Shown here piece after piece: positions 54,337 to 64,000 of a DNA stretch of 64,000 nt (its first letter is position 1; the number at the start of each line of letters is the position of its first letter). Made by a program: the position numbers and the translations under genes. The notes below the pieces were generated by a model. That model was given only the letters and a program-made list of their open reading frames with translations. It was not told the DNA's origin and did not search any database. The DNA is from Anthoceros angustus (taxonomy: Eukaryota > Streptophyta > Anthocerotopsida > Anthocerotales > Anthocerotaceae). The stretch is taken from positions 310,001 to 374,000 of the forward strand of contig MU008189.1 in NCBI GenBank assembly GCA_010909165.1, read 5' to 3'.

Positions 54337-54925
54337 GAGTTTGTCTGGCTATGAAGTCGTTCGTGTGCTAGAGGGGAATGCCCAGCGACAGTAAGAACCG
54401 ATTAGGGTTTTTGGCTGAAGTTCAGTTAACTTGGTTGGCTGGAATTGTGCGCGATGATGAAGTTGCCTTGTAGGCTTTTGCGAGAGGTGCCTGTCACCGT
54501 GAGCAAATCTTAAATCGACTTCTTCTTCCACTGAGCGCGTTGATTGCATGGTCTTGGTTCTGGAATGGTTCGATTTGTCCAAAAGCATCCTGTGAGGGGT
54601 AATAATGTTTTCTGGCAATAACTTCCAAACTCACGGTTCCCCTGTCCACCTTCAGCCCTCCTTATATCGAGTTTGCTTGGCTATGAAGTCGTTCGTGTGC
54701 TCGAGGGGAATGCCTAGCGGCGTTTCATGTTGTGGGATGTTGAGGCCCGTGGGTTGGAGGTGCGCGATGATGAAGTTGCCATGTAGGCTTTTGCGAGAGG
54801 TGCCTGTCACCGTGAGCAAATTTTAAATCGACTTCTTCTTCCACTGAGCGCTTTGTGTGCTTGGTCTTGGTCCTGGAACGGTTCGTCTGGTCGTACAGCA
54901 TCCTGTGAGGGGTTAAAATAGATTC
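54337..54925. repeat. Segmental direct repeat, two copies of about 260 bases
   Basis: Copies at 54337-54612 and 54669-54925 share GGCTATGAAGTCGTTCGTGTGCT, the middle GCGATGATGAAGTTGCC and the 3' block GCATCCTGTGAGGGG. Between the shared blocks, copy 1 has an extra piece of about 20-30 bases. On the minus strand each holds a similar frame of 68-89 residues with the common core RSVEEEVDL and FAHGDRHLSQKP. Confidence 0.85.
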
Positions 54926-55669
54926 GCTCAAAGACTTCCATGTTCACGGTACCCATGTCCATCACCAGCCCTCTTTCGATCGACTCGGAACAGAGAATCC
55001 TCGTAAGCAGGCTGCCTTGCACCATTTCGGAACTGAGGATTGTTGGCACGAGCTTGAAGTTTTAGCGCGTTACAGACTACACACTTCAACGGAAATCCTT
55101 GCTGAAATGACGTCGTCGACACTGTCGGTAGACAAGATTTCCGAAGTATTAGGTCACCGGCAGCATCACAGGTTCAGCCTGCAAGGAGTGACCACTTTAC
55201 TGATGCAAAACTCTTGCCCTAACCTTGGCCGAGTTTGAACCGGCCGTGGTGCGCTCCTGCGCCTCGCTAGTCCTCTCCTACTCGTTGGCCTTTAGCGGGT
55301 GAGGGGATCGTGCAGGCCTGCGTGGATGGAGTTGTGTGTCTCATGACAGGTCCCGTTTCGTGTTCTGTTGGGAAATACCGGGTTGACACAAGTGGCTTTG
55401 TCGGATCTGTGAGCACATCAGTTACCGTGTTTCCTAAATCCTTGTGAACGCTGTGGTTGAGGTTGATACGTGTTACAGCTTACAGCGTCCTTTACTATGA
55501 TTTGTCCTCCCTGCTAGAGCCGAGGTCGCCTATGCCAGTCTTCTTTCAAAGACTTATGGTCATGTGGCCAAGAGATGGTTGAAGCCAGAGGCACTGCAAG
55601 CAAATTCAAAAGCAGCCAGATTGAAGCTTGGTTAGAGCGAACTAGAGTAGAAAGTTACAATCTAAGTAA
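54926..55669. other. Spacer, no gene supported
   Basis: Continuation of the repeat neighbourhood, with short frames on both strands and no recognisable family. Confidence 0.35.
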
Positions 55670-56116
55670 TTGGTGAAACAGAGGGGCCGTGTGACGATGT
55701 CCACAGGAATCATCACCTTAGAATTCACGCCTGCACCGGGGTCCCGTGACAAGAAGCTACTAGCTAGGGTTTGCTGCGGAGAAGAGGTACCGGGCGCCGT
55801 TGCTGGTTGTGGTGGACGATGGGAACTCTCTCAGGCTACTATGAGCGTGTCACGTATGTACATTTGCGGGATGGTGCGGATGTTTGCTGTGAATCAACTG
55901 GAACTACGAGTATTGCGCGTTCCCGGCATCGCAATAGGTGCACTCACCCGGTGGAGTACTTGCGACCCGCTCGCGGCTGCAAAAATCACCTATCGGCAGG
56001 GTGGACCATCAGCGTTACAAATACAGACTTTGAAACTCGGGACTAGGACGCTGCGACTAAAAGTGACGAACACCATGGCGTTGCCGTGGAAGCTACTGCC
56101 TAGACCCATGTACTAA
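55670..56116 (+). CDS. Hypothetical 148-residue frame
   Basis: An open frame upstream of the ATG6 3' end, on the opposite strand. Composition is unremarkable with several Cys (VCCGEEV, GCGGRWEL). Start near 55670 may use a non-ATG codon; the first ATG is at about 55697. No family recognised and no splice support, so it may be chance. Confidence 0.2.
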   Translation: MVKQRGRVTMSTGIITLEFTPAPGSRDKKLLARVCCGEEVPGAVAGCGGRWELSQATMSVSRMYICGMVRMFAVNQLELRVLRVPGIAIGALTRWSTCDPLAAAKITYRQGGPSALQIQTLKLGTRTLRLKVTNTMALPWKLLPRPMY

Positions 56117-56456
56117 ACCCCTCTCGCTATCCAGCATAGAACGTAGAGAAAGCTGCACAACAACGGTGAACAACATCCCACGTCGACAATCAATTTTAGG
56201 TGAAGATATAGGAATCAACTCAATGGAAACATTTTTCCACAGAATGCCATGAGGCATTTATACAATTAACTGCAAGTCATCACCGTTGGCTTTAAATAAC
56301 CATATCGGCCCGGCTTCCTTCGGAAAACATGGTTTCCCTGGCGAACTCCTTGGCAGAACCTGGATCGATGAGTCAGTTTTTTTACACAGCGATACAAGTT
56401 AAATTCGGCCAAGTTAGAGAAATCCGCTGATTTGCGACTGAGATGGGGGTTAGAAG
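56117..56456. other. 3' flank of ATG6
   Basis: Short intergenic stretch holding the ATG6 3' end. Nothing else seen. Confidence 0.4.
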
Positions 56457-58901
56457 TTAGCTAGGTTGACTGGATCCTCTGGATCTGAGAGTTATGTTTG
56501 AGCTTGAGATCACCGACGCACCCGGGGAAGGGTTAGTTCCTGTCCCACCCACGTGATCAATCACCCAGAAGAGGGCCCATTTGAGGTCGCATAACGTGAA
56601 TTTCAGAGCCTTGGTCCACTTCTCTTGGCGGTTGAAGCTCTGGGTAATTGTTAAGCCTTCTACCTTGTCATCCTCGATTCTGAAAGATGGCAAGAGCATG
56701 TCAACGCTCAGTTTCAGAAGGAAAAAACAAATCAAATTTTATGCTGTGCCCAGGGCGTGGACGATTCTGCAGACACTCATGATCAGTCGGGAAGGTGCAG
56801 AAATAGAAGCTTGAAGGGTTCACTACTTACTTGTAAGGCAGCTTAAACAATTTGTCTTCGGGCTTATTCCTTTTTTTGTCTGCGGCCCTCGCGAATTCAG
56901 CAAACTCTTTGAGACAAGCAATGAACAATGTCATTGCTTTGTCGTAGCGAGTACTCCAAAACAAGTTCACGGGACCAAATCTGGATGCACGGAAACTTTG
57001 AGGGAGGTCAGTCATGATGCACGTGATCGAATAATACAAACGAACCAGTTTCGAGCCCAGCGTTGCTTACAGCTCATAAGTTTGTTGGCTGTCTGATATG
57101 CGAGGGTAGCTACCCAGCGGCATGATTCTGTACCTGTTGTTACAATCAAGTAAGTCAGTAGTGCTACTAATGCATGAAACACACACGCGACAATTGGAAG
57201 TTCTAATGCACATTCATATGAAAGACAGCTTACTTCAAAGTCACGTGACAAAACTGGGCCATGGTGGACAACAGTAAACATGCCTGTCCCCATGCAGCAT
57301 TGATCTCATCCCATTCTACCTACAGAGGACAGCAGGTGCCAAAGATGAATCATGTTAGACCAAGGACCTGACTTGTGGCTATCACAAAGCAATCTGACAA
57401 GCCAAGGAGGGCAACTCACCGGAATATTAGGCAAACGCCCGAGTCGGAAATTATTAATTGTGCCAAAGTCCCCATCGTGCCATATGAAGAATGCATCATT
57501 TAGGACATTGGTACGCTTCAGCATCTCCAGCTGTGCCTGAGCAACCTCGATCTTAGCCAATACTGAATCCCTGTTATTCTGAAATCAGGAACACATGCAG
57601 ATAAGCTATAGTCGCTGTCAAGTGACGAGAAGCAGGAAGGACAACCAGAAAGGATCCAGGAATGTGAGGTGAACCTGATGGGCTGCGAGCTGAAACCTGT
57701 ACTCGTTGACATCGTGCCAATAGCTGCAATTCATAAAGCAAGCACATGAGCGAAATTCTAGAGAGGAAGGAGTAACACGGCACTACAAGCATCACTTACC
57801 TCCTCTCCAAGTCCTCAAACTCCTTTGCTTTCTTCTCAATCTCGTGCAATCGAACCCTTACTCCATCCGTTTCTGACTCAACTGCCCTTATTTCTGCTTC
57901 TAGCCGTTGTTCTTCATCCTCGATCTGAACAACGAGGTCCAACACAAACGTTTAGGATCACACACCATCAGATCTACTACGACATAACAATGAGAAAGGC
58001 CCAAAGCTCTCACCTGCTGCTTATCCCGTGCAAACTCTTCTTCACTAAGAGCCTGATATGGCTCCTTCTTGAGACGCACAAGGGCCTCCTCATAAGCCTT
58101 GATCTCTCTCTGAGCTTCTGCCACTTGCTGATCAAGCTCCTCAGACAACAGTCTCATGCACTCAACGCAGAGAGGATGCTCAACCTTCAAAGACGAACAA
58201 AGCCCCCCGCCCGTGAGCGTCAAAGCCGCACAACACAAATCCCGTACAACACAACAAGACCGCACAGATAACAAGACCCGTACTGCCATGACGCTACCCT
58301 AACCTGTGACTCTGCTGTCGCAATGTCGAATACACGGTTCAGAACATTCACACTGGCATTGAAGCTAGCATTGTTAGTATGCTGCATGCCTCCACCAGCC
58401 CCAGCATGCTGCCCCGCGTCAGAAGGAGCCTCGACTCCATACATGGAAGCAGCTGCCGAGGGCAAGACCACAAACGACCCCTCCATAGCTCTGCCAGCCG
58501 GGCTCTCCCTATCCCCTCCGGCAGCTGGATGCAGCACAGGCTGCATCCCGGCACCGGCCCCAGGCACGGGATAAGGAATTCCGCTTCCCCGAGGCCGAGG
58601 AGGAGGAAACCCTCCAGCACCCCTCCCCTGCTTCGGCAACACAACGAACGACTGATCCATCCGTATTCCAGCAAACACGCTTCCCCCGCCATGGACAGAA
58701 GCTTGCGCACCTGCAACCCGAAGCCACGGCTTCAGCACACCACCTCACAAACCCAGTCCAACCCACCACAGACTCTGACCCCTGCTTGCCTGCTCTGGAC
58801 GCCTCCCCAGTCCGCTCCGCGTACACATCCGCGCCCACCACAGCAAAGGGATGCCGGCATTTCTGGCAAAGCCATCGTGGCACAGTTTGATCCAACCCCA
58901 T
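56457..58901 (-). CDS. ATG6: Autophagy protein ATG6/Beclin 1
   Basis: Ten exons (58790-58901, 58304-58710, 58014-58184, 57800-57924, 57675-57723, 57420-57578, 57234-57319, 57071-57133, 56831-56980, 56457-56679) sum to 1545 bases, 514 residues. ATG6 is a subunit of the class III PI3-kinase complex that starts autophagosomes and acts in endosomal sorting. The N-terminal zinc-binding pair is CQKC. Two plant-type repeats 'SFVVLP' follow in a Gly/Pro-rich region. The BH3-like part is [15 protein letters not shown] coiled coil runs from '[20 protein letters not shown]' to 'EFEDLER'. The BARA domain has '[20 protein letters not shown]', 'MPLGSYPRI', [15 protein letters not shown] and '[18 protein letters not shown]'. 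The first donor may be GC (AG/GCAAGC at 58789) or a weak GTTGGA a little downstream in the frame; both keep frame. Confidence 0.95.
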
Positions 58902-59466
58902 CACCTAAACACCACACCAAACCACATCCCCTGTCCATCACGTTTGTCCTCAATTGTTCCAAACACGGAATTCCACACCCCCGGCTGCCGAAAGAAAAAT
59001 CCCGGCTCATTCACAGACGGAAGGCCACGGTGGCAGGATAGCTCCACCCGCATTTCACATCCAGTTTAAACCAGGTTTCCAATTTGTCTTGATCATACCT
59101 TGCCCTCCCGTGGCCTTGCCATCTTCCTTGCCCTAATTTTGCAGCATCCTACCGCCAGCTGCAGAGCCGCTAGCTGCGTGATTTGGGATGCAACGGTTCC
59201 ATAAGCTCTCAAGATTCATCGAAAAGAGGGAACGACTGCGATTATAAGCTTCCTGCCGAAGGTTGCGTTTCTAATCGCGGACGTTTCCTTTTTTCTCCAT
59301 TGCCATTCCCACTCCAAGGTTAGTTCCTGCGGAGCTCCTACCTCGCAAGTCTCCTTCTTCTTCTTCTCGTAAGATCCTTCACCACTGCGAGAAGAAGATA
59401 GAAGATGAGGACCTAATAACATCATCAATAAAATATAGAGTAATAAAAAAGAATAATTAAGTTTGC
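58902..59466. promoter_or_regulatory. Divergent intergenic region between ATG6 and the SET gene
   Basis: The two genes are head to head with 565 bases between their start codons, so both promoters and leaders must lie here. No TATA box is clear. Minus ATG6 leader exons cannot be excluded. Confidence 0.45.
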
Positions 59467-60987
59467 ATGCGAAGGAACGGGACTCATGTGACCGAGGAGC
59501 TGTTTGAAAGAGTTGGTTCTCCAGGCTTTGCAGCGATGGCGGGTGGGAAGGGAAAATTGGCCCTGGCAGATCTGCAGAAGACGGTGGTGGAGCAGCTGCT
59601 GGCAGTTCCAGGTGAGGAGGCCATGCAAGAGTACTACGGGGATGTGGGAGCTTCAGGCGTGGGTGAAGGGCTGGAGGTGCGTTACATCGGGGAGGGGATG
59701 GGGAAAGGGGTTTTTGCAGGCCGGGATTTTGGTGAGGACGATGTTGTGCTGAAGGAGCCGCAGCTGGTGGGAGCACAGAGCACGCGGAGCAAGATGCATA
59801 GCCTGAACTGCAGCTTCTGCTTCCGGTATATCGGCTCTTTGGAGCTGCAGGTGGGCAGGCGGCTGAAGCTGATGGCGGAGCGTGGGGATGGTGGGGAGGA
59901 TGCCCATCAGCATGATGGTGATGCTGATGATGGTTATGGGTCGGACATGGGCATGGGAGAGCACACGCTTGGCGAAGAGTATGACTTGGGTTTTGTGGAG
60001 GTTGGAGAGGAAGCAGCAAGGAAGATGAGAGAGCGTGAGAGTTTGGCAGAGGGGCTGTTGAATGGCGGCATTCAGCTGCCCTACAGCAGTCTGTTCCCGC
60101 TGCCGCCAGTGCAGAGGTGCAGTGGTGGATGTGCTGAGGAGTTTTACTGCAGCTTGTCCTGCGCAGAAGCTGCCTGGGAAGGGTATCACTCTCTGCTCTG
60201 CACGGGTCCCGGATCCTCGTGTCGGGACAGGAAAGCGCTTGTGTGGTTTCAGCAGCACGCAGACACGACTAACGATGCCTTCCGCATTGCTGCCCAGGTC
60301 ATTGCCAAGACCATGCTCAGGTTTCGCAGGATCAAGCAGCTGAAGAGGGACGTGACAGACGAAGCTGCACTGCTGGAAGCTTGGAAACCGTTTGCCATGG
60401 GGTGGAAAGGCTTGATGTGGGAGACCATGGCACGACCGGAAGATGTGGATTCTGATGAGGAGACGGAGTTCAGAGACAGCATCAAGACTCTCGCAGCTGA
60501 TTCCTTGCACCTTCTTACGCAAGCAATCTTCTCTCCAGAGTTCGAACCTTTGTTCACCTTGGAGGTGTATGGCAGCATCATGGGCATGTTCGAGCTGAAC
60601 AATCTCGAGATTGTAGTCTCGAACCCGCTGGAAGACTACTTGATCCACATAGACGAGCTGCCACAGGAAGAGAAGGAAGAAGCGGAGAAGCTAACTCGGC
60701 CACTTCTGGAAGCCTTCGGGGACGACTACGGTGCATACTGCGAGGGCTCCGGCTTCTTTTGTCTACAGAGTTGCATGAACCATTCCTGTAACCCGAACGC
60801 AAGGGCATTCAAGAGGAGTGAAGACATCGATGGGCAAGCTGTCTTGCTAGCCAACAGGGTCATAGGCAAGGGGGAGCAAATCACCATCTCGTATGTGGAC
60901 GAGGATCTGCAATTCGAAGACAGAAGGCAAGCTCTGGCGGACTACGGTTTCGAGTGCCACTGCGAGAAATGCGCTGCGCGTGTATGA
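59467..60987 (+). CDS. ATXR2: SET-domain protein, ATXR2/SMYD type
   Basis: A single 506-residue exon. In Arabidopsis ATXR2 is a histone H3 Lys-36 methyltransferase that works with transcription factors in callus and root formation. The N-terminal part of the split SET starts near 'VRYIGEGMGKGVFAGRDF'. A Cys-rich zinc module is inserted (NCSFCFRYIG, then 'CSGGCAEEFYCSLSCAEAAW' and YHSLLC). An acidic His/Asp loop (about residues 140-170) is probably disordered. The catalytic C-terminal SET half has NHSCNPNA near residue 437 and ITISYVDEDLQFEDRR near 472, then the post-SET Cys cluster FECHCEKC at the end. All S-adenosylmethionine-binding motifs look complete. The ATG at 59536 (MAGGKGK) is an alternative start. 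Absence of introns contrasts with most neighbours. Confidence 0.9.
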   Translation: MRRNGTHVTEELFERVGSPGFAAMAGGKGKLALADLQKTVVEQLLAVPGEEAMQEYYGDVGASGVGEGLEVRYIGEGMGKGVFAGRDFGEDDVVLKEPQLVGAQSTRSKMHSLNCSFCFRYIGSLELQVGRRLKLMAERGDGGEDAHQHDGDADDGYGSDMGMGEHTLGEEYDLGFVEVGEEAARKMRERESLAEGLLNGGIQLPYSSLFPLPPVQRCSGGCAEEFYCSLSCAEAAWEGYHSLLCTGPGSSCRDRKALVWFQQHADTTNDAFRIAAQVIAKTMLRFRRIKQLKRDVTDEAALLEAWKPFAMGWKGLMWETMARPEDVDSDEETEFRDSIKTLAADSLHLLTQAIFSPEFEPLFTLEVYGSIMGMFELNNLEIVVSNPLEDYLIHIDELPQEEKEEAEKLTRPLLEAFGDDYGAYCEGSGFFCLQSCMNHSCNPNARAFKRSEDIDGQAVLLANRVIGKGEQITISYVDEDLQFEDRRQALADYGFECHCEKCAARV

Positions 60988-61121
60988 CCTTCATGGACAA
61001 GGCCTATGATACAGAAATCTGCAACAAGCAAGCAACAACCATCCTTTAATATACAAAACACAATTCACTTCTGGCTTCCCAGAAGCTGAGATCAGCCTCC
61101 ATGCCCGGCCCTCCTCCCCGT

Positions 61122-61901
61122 CTAAGCAGCCGGGGAAGGGGTGAGATTTTGAGTCCTGGGGAGCTTGGGGCAGTTGTCGCTCTTGGGCTGGGCGATGGGG
61201 CAAAACTGAGAGTAGCAAGCCTGCTGGAGGGCCTTGTCCTCCTCCGGGGGCGGGGGCTGCTGCCCGAAGATCATCTCACAGCTCATGTCCTCGTAGTTGG
61301 GATTCATGGTGAGCGGGAGGCCGAAGTCGTTGGTGAAGAAATCCTGGGTGGGAATTTTGCACATGTTGACGCACATGCCGACGCAGCCGCTCACCTCCAG
61401 GTACCGGCACTTCTTGATCTTCACCCCGCTCATCTGCTTCTCCCCGTTCACCTCCACCTCCACGCGCTCCGCCGGCCCCACCAGCCACTGGAAGAAGGGC
61501 ACGGTGATGGCGGCGTTGAGCTCGCACGAGAACTTGGTGGGCGGGAAGAGCTTCTTGAACTGCTCCGGGGCCCCTGGGGGGAGCGTGGACATGAGCACCT
61601 CCCGCACGGCGGCCTGCTGCTCCTTGGCGCTGCGGCCCTGCATCACACCCCGGGAAACGTCCACGAAGCCGTCGTAGCCAGGGATGTCGGAGCTCTTGCC
61701 CGTCAGGTTCTCCATCTTGCGCTGGAACAGGCCCATGAAGGCCTTGTCGAAGAGCGAGTCCTTGTACTTGGTCTTCTCCCCGAACGGGGCCGGCTCTCCT
61801 GATGGTTCCGCGATCCCGCATCTCACACGCACGAGCGAGTGTCTGGGAGCGGGATGCGGAGTCGGGCGGATGGTGAAGCAAGCCCCTGAGTGGAGCTTCA
61901 T
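61122..61901 (-). CDS. Beta-carotene isomerase D27-like plastid protein
   Basis: A single exon of 259 residues from the ATG at 61899-61901; a GTG-initiated frame extends six codons upstream. D27 isomerises all-trans to 9-cis beta-carotene, the first step toward strigolactones, and D27-like proteins act on related carotenoids. The first 30 residues lack acids and resemble a transit peptide (HSGACFTIRPTPHPAPRHS). Family sequence (DUF4033) follows: KYKDSLFDKAFMGLFQRKM, 'KFSCELNAAITVPFFQWLVG', and the Cys-rich block GCVGMCVNMCKIPTQDFF, then NYEDMSCEMIFGQ and 'ACYSQFCPIA', which hold the Cys residues proposed to bind iron. It converges on the SET gene with 134 bases between stops. Which D27 subgroup it belongs to cannot be told by eye. 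Confidence 0.92.
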   Translation of the reverse strand: MKLHSGACFTIRPTPHPAPRHSLVRVRCGIAEPSGEPAPFGEKTKYKDSLFDKAFMGLFQRKMENLTGKSSDIPGYDGFVDVSRGVMQGRSAKEQQAAVREVLMSTLPPGAPEQFKKLFPPTKFSCELNAAITVPFFQWLVGPAERVEVEVNGEKQMSGVKIKKCRYLEVSGCVGMCVNMCKIPTQDFFTNDFGLPLTMNPNYEDMSCEMIFGQQPPPPEEDKALQQACYSQFCPIAQPKSDNCPKLPRTQNLTPSPAA

Positions 61902-62723
61902 CGTGCCTAGATGCTCCACCAGCTCAGTGCGCGCTTGCTATCTGGGCCTGCCTGAAGCTTCATCTGCTTGCAGCTTGCATTCCAGTGTGCAATGCGAGCA
62001 CAACATGCCGTGCGTGAACGAGGCCATTGGTAATGCCCAGGAAACAAAGAATGCCTGTGGAGAGCTAGGATGAGCGGTGCGTGTCCGCCACACGCTCTGC
62101 TCCCGTGTGGCTGCCTAGCGGCCACACATCGGAACCATCGTGCATAGGTCCTTGAGAAAAAAAAAACAACGCTCTGAAAAAGGAAAGGGGAAGCTAACGA
62201 ATGACAGAGGATTCTTGAAATGAGCAACCTGTAAACTTGTGAGAAATCAGCGATAAAACCCTTCAAAAATATATGACCCGAAATCAAGGAGGTCTTGAAG
62301 CCACTCCAGGGAATCTATTGCTGAACTCAATCTATGGTTTGACATATAGTACATATGCTGGTGCAAGAGGACTATGAGGAGAGGTGTTCAGCTTGGACTC
62401 CAAAGGCCAAAAGGACTTGTGCTAGCGAAGAATGCTACTTGCTCTCCCCTTCAAACATCAGATAGTCATTGTGCAACTCAATTGTTTCGAGAGCCAACCT
62501 TTGAAACAAGAGTATCAGATACATTCCGTTCTGTAGAACCAGTAGCAAGGCCGGGTCACAAAGAGGTAGGATTTTCCTTTGACGACCCATGCCTAACATT
62601 AATTCTTGAGCGAAGGAGTGCTCTTTCATCAGCAATCCATGGGCCCGGCCCTGAAGGCTCAGCTCCGATGACATCAGAGATTTCCAAGGTTGTGTGGGAG
62701 TGCAGGAAAGGGCGAGGTTCTGC
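61902..62723. other. Upstream of the D27-like gene
   Basis: Holds the D27-like promoter. A 119-residue plus frame (62374-62733) and overlapping minus frames lack any recognised family. A minus stretch near 62580-62700 (SGPGPWIADERALLRSRIN) reads like protein but has no splice support. Confidence 0.35.
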
Positions 62724-63448
62724 CCTGACATGATGTGGGCGGTGAAAGAAGGCATATGGATGCACAAAGGCGCGGCAGCATTTCCAGATTCCCCTGCAGA
62801 GACTGAGATATTGTGCGAGCATCTGCAAGAGGAAGGGTCTCTGGAAAATCTAGGTCCACCTGCAACATGCAAACGGAAAAGAAAGATGAGAACTTGTTGG
62901 TACTCAAGACTTGGGACTAGTAGTTACTGAGATATTGTGCGAGCATCTGCAAGAGGAAGGGCCTCTGGAAAATCTAGGTCCACCTGCAACATGCAAACGG
63001 AAAAGAAAGATGAGAACTTGTTGGTACTCAAGACTTGGGACTAGTAGTTCAAGAGCAGCGGGCCATCTTGATGAGAAGTTGACAAGACCCCACAGAGAAG
63101 AAAGTTCCCACTGTGTAGCCTCGGACGGCCCGGATCTGCTCGATGTGCTGGTCGTGGTTGAATGCCATGTATGTCACTTTCTGCAAGAACTCTGGGGATG
63201 CTGATTTGCCAACAAGAGAGGCTGCCAGACAGACACATGGTTATCCTCACTAGGTGGCTGTGAAGCATGTAAGGCTATGGATGCCTGAAATATACTAATC
63301 TGCATGTTCCAGAATTGTTCTTGACCAGACGGTGATAGTATACAGAGCCAAAATGATGGCCCCACAGGATCAAGCCACCATGTAACCCTGGCAAGAAAAG
63401 GCCTGCAGTCAGGCCTACAACATTTGTGCTGATGTCAAAATAGTGATC
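62724..63448 (-). pseudogene. Metal tolerance protein (cation diffusion facilitator), broken
   Basis: Minus-strand pieces match the C-terminal half of plant MTPs. Exon 63330-63448 reads DHYFDISTNVVGLTAG, then, after one missing base in GTGGGGCC, 'ILALYTITVWSRTILEHA'. Exon 63094-63221 reads 'SLVGKSASPEFLQKVTYMAF' and 'IRAVRGYTVGTFF'. The next exon reads VDLDFPETLPLADARTIS and then, after another single-base shift, RAFVHPYAFFHRPHHV. The Asp of DxxxN in the membrane domain (FDISTN) and the cytosolic domain that dimerises are still visible. The third exon is present twice because of a 124-base tandem duplication. The 5' half is not seen before the window end. CDF proteins export Zn or Mn from the cytosol into vacuoles or vesicles. 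Confidence 0.75.
62802..63049. repeat. Tandem duplication, 124-base unit, two copies
   Basis: Copies 62802-62925 and 62926-63049 differ at one base (GGGTCTCTGG versus GGGCCTCTGG). Each contains the intron end CATGTTGCAG and the first 18 codons of the MTP third exon on the minus strand. Confidence 0.95.
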
Positions 63449-64000
63449 CTGCCCCAGCACCGCCACCCAGATCAGTTAAAAGTGAGAAGCTATTGACCCC
63501 AGCTGTTGCCTGCAATGTTGCGGTGAAAACACCAGGCGAACACATTCTAGAACAGGAGGAACGCCTGGGCGTAGGCAGATGTGTCGGACCCCTGTTCGAA
63601 GTTGCAAAAAGATTCAGCAGCGTCTCCTCTTAGAGCCTTCTGGGCACATAACCTACATATCCAATACCTAGATACTTGTGTAGCATAAGGGCAATATAAA
63701 GCAGACTACCGTATGATCTTAATATTTTTATAAGTCACATATTTATAAAAATTTAATTCAGGATTATCCGCTTGTGAGGATATAGACTACAACATCCAGG
63801 TACTACACAATTATATAATATATCTAAAAAACTAATATTATCATGAAATCCAAGAACACATTTTGAGTCTATTTGGCTTGGACAAGCATCCAAGTCCTCC
63901 TCAACCATGTTAATACCTCCAGCGAATTGAGGGGCTGGACATTTTTGTATCAATTGTAGTCTTGCTGCTTCTAAACAAATTTTTAGTTGTTCTTCAAACA
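63449..64000. other. Right end of the window
   Basis: Expected to hold upstream MTP exons, but I found no matching membrane segments. The last 300 bases are AT-rich; the 66-residue minus frame at 63753-63953 is unrecognised. Confidence 0.35.

Noticed and set aside
57778-57795. CACTACAAGC in ATG6 as a left CACTA end
   Set aside because: It sits in an ATG6 intron, 17 kb on the wrong side of the other terminus, and lacks subterminal repeats.
58379-59041. Plus-strand frame of 220 residues
   Set aside because: Antisense to ATG6 exons 1 and 2; Pro/Ser/His-rich without a domain.
59216-60648. Long minus-strand frames (267 and 331 residues) over the SET gene
   Set aside because: They are antisense shadows of a GC-rich, clearly conserved plus-strand SET gene and have no domain of their own.

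Overview
The window looks like nuclear DNA of a land plant, most likely a seedless one (moss, liverwort, hornwort or lycophyte); the species cannot be named from the sequence. The reasons are spliceosomal introns with GT-AG borders, plastid proteins (an HCF164-type thioredoxin-like protein and a D27-like isomerase), A-type plant P450s, plant-type ATG6, ATXR2 and NAA60 genes, and LTR retrotransposons with a tRNA-Met primer site. One ambiguous base (N) lies at 40937, and parts of 31-40 kb have the irregular single-base differences expected of decayed repeats or poorly polished long reads.

Layout. 1-1856: the 5' part of a Ty3/gypsy-type LTR element on the minus strand. 2254-6832: two intact minus-strand genes, a plastid-type AsmA-like membrane protein and an NAA60/MCC1-type N-acetyltransferase. 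7.2-17.6 kb: repeat-rich, AT-rich DNA with a decayed LINE (8.2-10.6 kb), a decayed nuclease-like retroelement tail (12.2 kb) and an intronless CTD-phosphatase-like gene (15.2-16.1 kb). 17.7-21.7 kb: an intact P450 and HCF164, both minus. 21.8-27.1 kb: minisatellites, a second nuclease-like fragment and an unrecognised, probably spliced, minus-strand locus. 27.3-28.8 kb: a second P450 of the same gene structure, broken by a frameshift and by insertion of a coiled-coil-coding transposable element (28.8-31.1 kb). 31.3-40.18 kb: nested repeats and decayed transposon coding, including a methyltransferase-like piece, ending in a CACTA-type terminus. 42.1-46.0 kb: a Tad/jockey-like LINE. 46.3-48.3 kb: tandem repeats and a large LTR inverted repeat. 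48.5-61.9 kb: a gene-rich stretch with a MEA1-like protein, cytosolic PheRS alpha (18 exons), ATG6/Beclin (10 exons), an ATXR2-type SET protein and a D27-like protein. 62.7-63.5 kb: a damaged cation-efflux (MTP) gene.

For six genes (AsmA-like, NAA60, P450, HCF164, PheRS alpha, ATG6) I traced exons by hand. In each case the exon lengths add up to an uninterrupted frame with a terminal stop, which supports the models; ATG6 has one ambiguous donor. The genes do not form a pathway: housekeeping genes alternate with transposon-rich blocks. The two P450s share intron positions and unusual C-helix residues, so they are probably a local pair in which one copy has died. The most unusual material is the transposon block at 28.8-48.3 kb.
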